Positions 25,359 to 32,908 of a DNA stretch of 32,908 bases are shown here, in pieces. Position 1 is the stretch's first letter. The number at the start of each line of letters is the position of its first letter. Under the pieces are notes generated by a model. It was not told the DNA's origin and did no database searches. It saw only the letters and a list, made by a program, of their open reading frames with translations. This DNA comes from Vicinamibacteria bacterium (GTDB lineage: Bacteria; Acidobacteriota; Vicinamibacteria; Vicinamibacterales; UBA2999): the NCBI GenBank assembly GCA_025938035.1, contig JAICQE010000022.1, forward strand, positions 1 to 32,908, in the 5' to 3' direction. Position numbers and translations under genes: made by a program.

Positions 25359-26593
25359 CGCGGTTCGAGTTTCAACAGTGCGCCATCGTCCTCGGCGGTC
25401 AGCACGTAGAGAAGACCGTCGGGACCCTGGCGCACATCACGGAGCCGCTGCTTCAACTCGACGAGCAGCGGCTCCCGCCGAAGTTCCTCCCATCGATCGT
25501 TGAAGACGATCCGCTGCAGCTGGCCCGTCCGCGGGATTCCGCCTTCGCGAAGTCCGGCGACGAACACGTTGCGCCGCCAGTGCGGAAACTCGCGGCCGGT
25601 GTAGAAGGTCATGCCGGTGGCGCCGATCGACGGCAGCCAGACGACCGATGGATCTTCCATCCCTTCACGCGACGGGCGCGGTGAAATGCGGTTGCCCCAG
25701 TAGTCGCGGCCGAAGCTGACGAGCGGCCAGCCGTAGTTCCGTCCGGCGCGGAGCACGTTCAGCTCGTCGCCGCCGCTCGGTCCCTGCTCGCTTTCCCAGA
25801 TGTCGCCGGTTTCGGGATTCACGGCGAGGCCGTGTCCGTTGCGGTGGCCGAGCGTGTAGATCGCGGGCTTGTAGCCGGCCCGCCCAACGAACGGATTGTC
25901 ACCGGGTATCGCTCCGTCGTCGCGCAGGCGCACCACCTTCCCGGCGTAGTCACCAGGATCCTGCGACCGGGTGATCTCGGGCGATCCAGGGGCGCTGACC
26001 GACATGTAGATCATGCCGTCGCGGCCGAAGACGAGCCGCGAGGCTTCCGTGCCGGTCGCGCCAGACTCGAACACGTCCGTCACATCGGTCAACGCCGTGC
26101 CGTTCCAGGTCCCGCGCGCGAGCGTGGTGGCGCCTTCGCCGTTCGCGGTGGGCTTGTGGTACGTGAGGTAGACCCAGTGATTCCGTTCGAACGCCGGATG
26201 CAGTGCCACGTCCATCAGCCCCTGCAGTCCACGCGGCCCGCCTCGCTGAACCTTCGGAACACCGGCGACAGGATCGCCCTCCAGTTCTCCATCCTTCACG
26301 AGACGCAGGCGACCGGCCCGTTCGGTGACGAGCATCGAGCCATCTGGTAGAAACGCCACCGACCAGGGCTGTTCCAGATGCTTCGCGACGACGACCACCT
26401 TGAGTTTGCGTTCTTCGGCCGACTCGAGCTCAACGGATCGACGCGGAAGGTCAGGTGGCAGCCATTCGATAGGGGCAGGTGCATCGCCGGTCGTCAGCTC
26501 GTGCGGCGCGAAAGTCTGCCGGTGCTGCGCGCGGCTCGCGGCAACAAGGAAAACCGTCGCGACGACAATCGCGATTTTCTGTTCAGTCGCCAT
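25355..26593 (-). CDS. PQQ-dependent sugar (aldose) dehydrogenase, exported
   Basis: A 412-residue protein of the soluble aldose sugar dehydrogenase / glucose-sorbosone dehydrogenase family, a six-bladed beta propeller that uses PQQ and Ca to oxidise aldoses in the periplasm. KIAIVVATVFLVAASRAQ is a signal peptide. Family motifs are LEQPWSVAFLPDGSMLVTER, RGLQGLMDVALHPAF, TLGHRNGHGLAVNPETG, ESEQGPSGGDELN and GRNYGWP. The GHRNGHG and GPSGGDELN motifs lie at the cofactor and calcium sites in characterised members. The ATG at 26593 starts the signal peptide, but the expected ribosome-site region is occupied by a REP-like palindrome (26599-26616). The stop overlaps that of the TonB receptor on CTAG. 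No PQQ synthesis gene is in the window. Confidence 0.9.
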   Translation of the reverse strand: MATEQKIAIVVATVFLVAASRAQHRQTFAPHELTTGDAPAPIEWLPPDLPRRSVELESAEERKLKVVVVAKHLEQPWSVAFLPDGSMLVTERAGRLRLVKDGELEGDPVAGVPKVQRGGPRGLQGLMDVALHPAFERNHWVYLTYHKPTANGEGATTLARGTWNGTALTDVTDVFESGATGTEASRLVFGRDGMIYMSVSAPGSPEITRSQDPGDYAGKVVRLRDDGAIPGDNPFVGRAGYKPAIYTLGHRNGHGLAVNPETGDIWESEQGPSGGDELNVLRAGRNYGWPLVSFGRDYWGNRISPRPSREGMEDPSVVWLPSIGATGMTFYTGREFPHWRRNVFVAGLREGGIPRTGQLQRIVFNDRWEELRREPLLVELKQRLRDVRQGPDGLLYVLTAEDDGALLKLEPR

Positions 26594-26597
26594 ATCA

Positions 26598-26682
26598 GGT
26601 CCGCCTGAAGGCGGACACTACGTGGCAGGTGCACACGGCGCGCCAGGGCCTGGCGTGACTTCCGCCTAAAGGCGGCAGCCAC
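26598..26682. repeat. REP-like palindromes in the divergent sugar dehydrogenase / kinase promoter region
   Basis: The unit at 26598-26621 is identical over 24 bases to the one at 66-89 (palindrome GTCCGCCTGAAGGCGGAC at 26599-26616). A second, diverged palindrome TTCCGCCTAAAGGCGG lies at 26660-26675. The first unit begins four bases upstream of the dehydrogenase ATG, inside its leader and over the place where a ribosome site is expected. Confidence 0.85.
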
Positions 26683-26713
26683 TCCCGGGCACTACCGGTA
26701 TGATGAGCTTTCG

Positions 26714-29097
<2,384 letters not shown>

Positions 29098-29101
<4 letters not shown>

Positions 29102-29553
29102 GGACGCTGGCGCGTCCCGGCGATCTGGCCGATCTCCGGCGCCGCCTGCAGACCCTACGGCCCGGCAGTGCCGCGCGCTGGGGTCGCATGTCGGCCCACC
29201 AGATGATCTGCCACCTCGGCGACGCGATGCTCGTCGCGGCGGATCAGAAGACCGCCGGCGCCGTGAGCGGCCCGCTGAAGCGAACGATCGTCAAGTGGAT
29301 CGCGCTCTACCTGCCGCTGCGATGGCCGTCGGGGATCCGGACGGTGGCGGAGATCGATCAGGAAATCGGCGGAACGAAGCCGCAGGAGTTCGTCAGCGAT
29401 GTGCGCGAACTGGACACGCGGCTGCGACGGTTTGTCGAGGACCAGCAGGCGATGTGCCCGACGCATCCGATCTTCGGACGGATGTCGCGGAAAGAGTGGC
29501 TGCGCTGGGCCTACCTCCATACCGATCATCACTTGCGCCAGTTTGGCGCATAG
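29098..29553 (+). CDS. DUF1569 / DinB-superfamily protein
   Basis: A 151-residue protein of the DUF1569 family, a branch of the DinB/YfiT four-helix metal-binding fold. Landmarks are RWGRMSAHQMICHLGDAM (residues about 27-44, with two His) and WAYLHTDHHLRQFG at the C-terminus (three more His), which would make the metal site by family analogy. The enzymatic activity is unknown. Its ATG overlaps the kinase TGA as ATGA (29098-29101), so translation is probably coupled and the two proteins are made together. Whether it is a kinase partner or substrate is inference. A heptamer array begins 17 bases after its stop. Confidence 0.85.
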
Positions 29554-29570
29554 GGAGGCTGCGTCCTGCA

Positions 29571-29615
29571 GGGATCAGGGAGCAGGGATCAGGGATCAGG
29601 GATCAGGGATTGGGG
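29571..29615 (+). repeat. GGGATCA heptamer array 3
   Basis: Six heptads (GGGATCA, GGGAGCA, GGGATCA three times, GGGATTG) run from 29571 to 29612, followed by GGG. The unit is the same as at 12044-12088 and the length is the same six units. The G-rich strand is the sense strand of the DUF1569 gene that ends at 29553. GGG runs every seven bases fit a G-quadruplex pattern. Confidence 0.93.
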
Positions 29616-29676
29616 ACTACTCAGGTGCCGAACAGCCGGAACTTCCCGTAATATCCGGGGCGACAGGGAGATCTCA

Positions 29677-31104
29677 GTGGTATTGCGACGACGACGCCGA
29701 ATGGTTCCCTCGGCGGCAGGAATTACGCTTCTGCTGGTGACTGCGGCGCCGGTCACCGCCCAACCCGTACCCAGGACCGCGGCCGCAACCGACCGCGACC
29801 TGAGTCAGACGCTGGCGGCAACGACGCGGGTGGTCACCCCGGCGGTCGTTGAAATCTTTGCCACGTCGTACGCGCCCGGGGACGGCGTGGTGGCGCGGAG
29901 CGCGGACCTGGTCTCGACGCAACGGGCCTCCGGCTCCGGCGTGATTGTCGACGCCGACGGCTACATCATCACCAACGCCCACGTCGTCCGCGGCGCGCAG
30001 CGGGTGCGGGTGGAGCTGTCCGTGCCAGCGGATGGCCGCTCGATTCTACGAACACGCGGCCGCAGCGTGACCGGTCAGATCGTCGGCGTCGACGTCGAGA
30101 CCGACCTCGCCGTCGTCAAGATCGAGGAACGCAATCTGCCGACGCTCACGTTCGGGGACTCCGACGAGCTGAGCGCGGGACAACTGGTGCTCGCCTTCGG
30201 CAGCCCTCTCGGCTTGAACAACTCTGTTTCCCTGGGCGTGATCAGCTCGGTGGCGCGGCAGCTGGAACCCGAGTCGCCGATGATCTACGTGCAGACCGAC
30301 GCGTCCATCAACCCGGGGAGCAGCGGCGGCCCGCTGGTGGACGTTCGCGGGCGGCTGGTCGGCATCAACACGCTGATCGTCAGCCAGACGGGCGGGAACG
30401 ACGGGTTGAGCTTCGCCGCGCCCAGCAACATCGTTCGCGCCGTGTACGATCAGATCCGGAAGTTCGGCCGCGTTCGCCGCGGCGAGATCGGCATCCGCGC
30501 GCAAACGATCACACCGGAGCTCGCGACCGGACTGCTGCTGCCGCGGAATTCCGGCGTGATCCTCGCTGACGTGATCCCCGGCAGCCCCGCGGCGCAGGCA
30601 GGCATCCGTCCCGGCGACATCGTGCTCGCGCTCGATGGCAAGGCGATGGAGAACGGCCGGCAGCTCCACGTCAATCTGTATCGCCGTCTCATCGGCGACG
30701 TCATCGCGCTCGACGTGCTCCGCGACGGCCAGACGCTGAAGGTCGCCGTCGCGATGACGGAGCGGCATGACCCGTTCTCCAGCCTTCAGTCGGCCGATCC
30801 GCGACAGAACCTGGTCCCGCGGCTGGGCATCCTCGGCGTGGACCTCGATCCGCGAATCGCGACAATGCTTCCGGTGCTGCGGGTGAAGAGCGGCGTCGTG
30901 GTCGCCTCGACGGCTGCGCGCGGAATCGACGCGCGCGAGGGCGGGCTCGCGGCCGGCGATGTCGTCTATGCCGTGAACAGGAAACCGGTCGCCACCGTCG
31001 CCGAACTGCGCACCGCGCTCGATCAGTTGAAGTCCGGCGATGCCGTCGTGCTCCACCTCGAACGTCGCGGCGAGCTGCTGTTCCTGGCGTTTACGGTCGA
31101 ATAA
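29677..31104 (+). CDS. HtrA/DegP-like periplasmic serine protease with two PDZ domains
   Basis: A 475-residue trypsin-fold protease or chaperone for misfolded envelope proteins. MVLRRRRRMVPSAAGITLLL followed by a stretch ending PVTAQ is a signal peptide. The catalytic triad is readable: His102 in TNAHVV, Asp143 in ETDLAVVKI and Ser216 in GSSGGPLV (most family members have GNSGG). Substrate-loop region FGSPLGLNNSVSLGVIS fits the family. PDZ1 (about 275-365) includes IPGSPAAQAGIRPGDIVLAL; PDZ2 (about 370-475) includes EGGLAAGDVVYAVNRKPV. GGGAG at 29666-29670 precedes the GTG at 29677, which fixes the start. The 3' end overlaps the convergent MarR gene by 14 bases. It sits with CpxP-like and Skp-like genes, which suits an envelope quality-control role. 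Confidence 0.92.
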   Translation: MVLRRRRRMVPSAAGITLLLVTAAPVTAQPVPRTAAATDRDLSQTLAATTRVVTPAVVEIFATSYAPGDGVVARSADLVSTQRASGSGVIVDADGYIITNAHVVRGAQRVRVELSVPADGRSILRTRGRSVTGQIVGVDVETDLAVVKIEERNLPTLTFGDSDELSAGQLVLAFGSPLGLNNSVSLGVISSVARQLEPESPMIYVQTDASINPGSSGGPLVDVRGRLVGINTLIVSQTGGNDGLSFAAPSNIVRAVYDQIRKFGRVRRGEIGIRAQTITPELATGLLLPRNSGVILADVIPGSPAAQAGIRPGDIVLALDGKAMENGRQLHVNLYRRLIGDVIALDVLRDGQTLKVAVAMTERHDPFSSLQSADPRQNLVPRLGILGVDLDPRIATMLPVLRVKSGVVVASTAARGIDAREGGLAAGDVVYAVNRKPVATVAELRTALDQLKSGDAVVLHLERRGELLFLAFTVE

Positions 31105-31531
31105 CCTGCTGCCCCTCCTCGTCCAGGACACGCGCCGCCGTCGCCAGCTCGGCGGCGGTGGTGTTTTCCGCGACGCGGCGGACGGCCGCCTCCACCGTTC
31201 CTTTGCGCTGGCGGTTGACGCGCTGACCCTTCGCCGTCAGCGTCAGGTGCCGCCGGCGGCTGTCCTCGGCGCTTCGCGTCTGCACGACGAGGCCGAGCGA
31301 CTCGAGGCGCCGCACGATGCCGGTCACGGTGCCGGCGTGCAGGTGCAGGAGCTCGGCCAAACCGCCAAGTGTCAGCCCCTCATGCAGGCCGATGAATCGC
31401 ACCGCCAGCCGCTGCGGCGCCGTGAGTCCGATGCGGCTCACCATGCGTTTCGAGACGCGCTGTAATTCATGATCGACGGCCCAACATCCGCCGTATGAAT
31501 TCAGCACCGGATCCGGCGTCGCTTGCGTCAT
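31091..31531 (-). CDS. MarR-family transcriptional regulator
   Basis: A 146-residue winged-helix regulator. The helix-turn-helix core is LTAPQRLAVRFIGLHEGLTL followed by GGLAELLHLHAGTVTGIVRR (about residues 36-75), and the wing is QTRSAEDSRRRHLTLTAKGQ (about 84-104), all typical of MarR. Such proteins bind palindromes as dimers and are released by small molecules. No clear operator palindrome is visible in the 100 bases between it and the next gene, so its targets are unknown. The ATG at 31531 has only a weak ribosome site. It overlaps the HtrA gene tail to tail by 14 bases, so the two transcripts are antisense at their ends. Confidence 0.9.
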   Translation of the reverse strand: MTQATPDPVLNSYGGCWAVDHELQRVSKRMVSRIGLTAPQRLAVRFIGLHEGLTLGGLAELLHLHAGTVTGIVRRLESLGLVVQTRSAEDSRRRHLTLTAKGQRVNRQRKGTVEAAVRRVAENTTAAELATAARVLDEEGQQVIRP

Positions 31532-31562
31532 GGACCGCTAGCGTACCAGAGCCGTCTGACTG

Positions 31563-31632
31563 GTCCTTTGTCCTTGGGTCTTAGTGCTTGGTCCGTCCCG
31601 GGTCCCGGGTCCGTCCTTCGTCCCGGGTCCGC
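31563..31632 (-). repeat. Degenerate heptad array (GTCCTTG / CCGGGTC type)
   Basis: From 31563 the + strand reads GTCCTTT, GTCCTTG, GGTCTTA, GTGCTTG, GTCCGTC, CCGGGTC, CCGGGTC, CGTCCTT, CGTCCCG and GGTCCGC, a decayed seven-base periodicity. The array ends one base from the stop codon of the CpxP-like gene (31634-31636) and is G-rich on that gene's sense strand. Confidence 0.65.
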
Positions 31633-31633
31633 A

Positions 31634-32104
31634 CTACGGCCGCACGGCGCGACGTCCGCCCCGCTCCGAGCTGGCCTGCTCTGCCTGCGCCCGCTGCTCC
31701 GGCGTCAGCAACGCCAGCACCGACGCCCGCAGCTTCGCCTGCGCGATCAGAACCTCGGCCTGCGCGTCAGCCGCCTCGCGGGCGGCAATGCGGATCGCCT
31801 GCTCGTTCACCGGATTGGCGTCCGCGGCCTGCCGTTGCGCATCCAGGGCCACCCGCAGCCTTTCCGCTGACGCGCGATTCTGCTCGCGGTGCTGTTCCGT
31901 CAACACGCGAACTTGCTGCTGCTGCGCGTCGGTCAGCGTCACGCCGCGAAGGGCCAGCCCTGCGCCGCCGCGGCCGCCGACTCCGGCGCGCGCCTGTTCC
32001 CTGCCACGTCGGCCTCCGCCTGCGCCCTGATCTTGTGCGAATGCGACGCCGGCAGTAAGAACGCCGAGCACGGCGATGAGTGCGTACACACGAAGATGAT
32101 TCAT
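31634..32104 (-). CDS. Spy/CpxP-like periplasmic protein
   Basis: A 156-residue exported helical protein. MNHLRVYALIAVLGVLTAGV followed by AFAQ is a signal peptide. A Gly/Arg-rich segment (about 24-50) leads to an all-helical region with two LTxxQ signatures, LTDAQQQQV and LTPEQRAQA, the mark of the Spy/CpxP/ZraP superfamily. Members act as periplasmic chaperones or as brakes on envelope-stress sensor kinases. No partner sensor kinase is encoded nearby. GGAGG lies six bases before the ATG at 32104 on the minus strand; the frame is open further upstream but only through repeat sequence. It is divergent from the OmpH gene and shares with it a promoter region full of 9-bp repeats. Confidence 0.82.
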   Translation of the reverse strand: MNHLRVYALIAVLGVLTAGVAFAQDQGAGGGRRGREQARAGVGGRGGAGLALRGVTLTDAQQQQVRVLTEQHREQNRASAERLRVALDAQRQAADANPVNEQAIRIAAREAADAQAEVLIAQAKLRASVLALLTPEQRAQAEQASSERGGRRAVRP

Positions 32105-32201
32105 CTGGGTTACCTCCGGCCCTCTGTGGGGCGATTGATTCATTGGACGATCGGTGATGTGGCAGCCGTGGGGCGAAGGTGTGACAAGTCCATGGCGCGG
32201 T

Positions 32202-32342
32202 TGGGTGGCCTGGGTAGCCTGGGTGGCCTGAGTAGCCTGGGTTAAACGACCGGCCAGCGCCTGATCAGCTACGTCTAAACCGCCGTTGCTCCTACCCAGG
32301 GCAACCCAGGTTACCCAGGCCACCCAGGCTACCCAGGCAACC
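32202..32342. repeat. 9-bp repeat arrays forming a long inverted repeat upstream of ompH
   Basis: The left array (32202-32242) has GCCTGGGTA/GCCTGGGTG/GCCTGAGTA units; the right array (about 32303-32342) has the complementary ACCCAGGCC/ACCCAGGCT/ACCCAGGCA units. The arms can pair over about 40 bases with about four mismatches, leaving a loop of about 60 bases. The right arm ends two bases before the AAAGGAGG ribosome site of the OmpH gene. Confidence 0.88.
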
Positions 32343-32357
32343 GAAAAGGAGGCATCC

Positions 32358-32885
32358 GTGGTCAGGTTTCTCTTCATCGCAAGTGTGCTGTCGCTCCCGT
32401 CGCTGGCGTCCGCGCAGGACCAGGCGCTGGCCGAACTGGCGGGGTCACGGCTCGCCTACTTCAGCCCTGAGCGGGCGTTCGCGCTGTCGCCGGATGGCAA
32501 AGCGGCGCAGACGAAACTGGCGGCGCTCGAAGCCGAGCGCGGCAAGGAGCTCGCCGCCCGGAGCGCAAAGTTGAAGGACATGCAGGACGCCCTGCAGCGC
32601 GGGGCGTCGGTGCTCGGCGAGGCCGGCCGGCGCCAGCGGGAAACCGAGATCGAACGCTTCGAGGTCGATACGAAGCGCTTCCTGGAAGACGCACAGGCGG
32701 AGTTTCTCGGGATCAGGCAGACCTCCGAGAACACGTTCTTCACGAAGCTGCGGCCGGCGCTCGATGCGGTGGCGAAAGAGCGCGGCTTCCTGTTCGTGCT
32801 GAACGAGGACAGCGGCCTCCTCGCCTGGGCCAATCCCGCGCTCGATATCACGGCGGAGGTTGTGAAGCGCATGAATGCGCCGTAG
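32358..32885 (+). CDS. OmpH/Skp family periplasmic chaperone
   Basis: A 175-residue exported coiled-coil protein. VVRFLFIASVLSLPSLASAQ is a signal peptide. The mature start LAYFSPERAFALSPDGKAAQ matches the Skp family opening (strand, then helix with the SPDGK turn), followed by a long charged coiled coil (about residues 55-130) and a closing strand region with KERGFLFVLNEDSGLLAWAN before DITAEVVKRM. Family members hold unfolded outer-membrane proteins as trimers in the periplasm. AAAGGAGG at 32345-32352 and the GTG at 32358 decide the start; the frame is open upstream through repeats only. Next to a CpxP-like and an HtrA gene it completes an envelope folding group. No bamA or lpxD is seen before the window ends. 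Confidence 0.88.
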   Translation: MVRFLFIASVLSLPSLASAQDQALAELAGSRLAYFSPERAFALSPDGKAAQTKLAALEAERGKELAARSAKLKDMQDALQRGASVLGEAGRRQRETEIERFEVDTKRFLEDAQAEFLGIRQTSENTFFTKLRPALDAVAKERGFLFVLNEDSGLLAWANPALDITAEVVKRMNAP

Positions 32886-32908
32886 TTGAGTGGCCGTGGG
32901 GCGCGCCA

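Noticed and set aside
32105..32377. Extension of the CpxP-like gene upstream, giving WVAWVAWVTWV-type repeats
   Set aside because: The added residues are only a reading of the 9-bp repeats. The ATG at 32104 has GGAGG before it and a signal peptide after it.

Overview
The window is high-GC bacterial chromosome, most likely from an Acidobacteriota member (probably class Vicinamibacteria). The indicators are a soil-associated TIGR03435/DUF3738 lipoprotein-like gene, a 1033-residue Oar-type TonB-dependent receptor with an N-terminal carboxypeptidase-regulatory-like domain, a Ser/Thr kinase fused to a TolB-like domain and tetratricopeptide repeats, and intergenic spaces filled with short tandem repeats and REP-like palindromes. 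The assignment is inference; no rRNA or other phylogenetic marker is present. I found 20 protein genes and no tRNA, rRNA, CRISPR array, transposase or phage gene.

Layout. 191-12044 (+): a glucan locus with a very large cyclic beta-1,2-glucan synthase (GT84 plus GH94), a GT4 glycosyltransferase and a GH133-like amylo-alpha-1,6-glucosidase; the last two overlap by one base. 12083-13467 (-): a small four-helix-bundle (S23/IVS-type) gene enclosed by two inverted heptamer arrays, then the TIGR03435 protein. 13560-15071 (+): a Tat-exported flavin amine oxidase. 15084-17364 (-): a three-gene operon with ATGA overlaps, encoding a secreted or membrane-anchored PKD-like protein with a polyglycine linker, an unknown 183-residue protein and a PhnB-like VOC protein. 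17818-20908 (+): a Tat-exported PhoX-family phosphatase and an FAD oxidoreductase fused to a Rieske domain. 20943-22016 (-): a YihY/BrkB membrane protein, divergent from the TonB-dependent receptor (22257-25358, +). A PQQ-type sugar dehydrogenase (-) converges on the receptor and shares a CTAG stop. 26714-29553 (+): the kinase-TolB-TPR protein translationally coupled to a DUF1569/DinB-like protein. 29677-32885: an envelope-quality-control group made of an HtrA protease (+), a MarR regulator (-), a Spy/CpxP-like periplasmic protein (-) and an OmpH/Skp chaperone (+).

How the genes may work together. Most products act in the envelope: periplasmic glucan synthesis, exported oxidoreductases and phosphatase, outer-membrane uptake, and periplasmic folding and proteolysis. 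The most unusual feature is the non-coding architecture. At least six tandem arrays built from five different unit sequences (7, 9, 21-22 bp and degenerate heptads) start at or within about 17 bases of a stop codon. Three of them are GGGATCA-type arrays of six heptads whose G-rich strand is always the sense strand of the gene that ends there. Two of these lie in inverted orientation and enclose the lower-GC four-helix-bundle gene. Two 9-bp-repeat arrays can fold into long hairpins, and REP-like palindromes sit in the leaders of the glucan synthase and sugar dehydrogenase genes.
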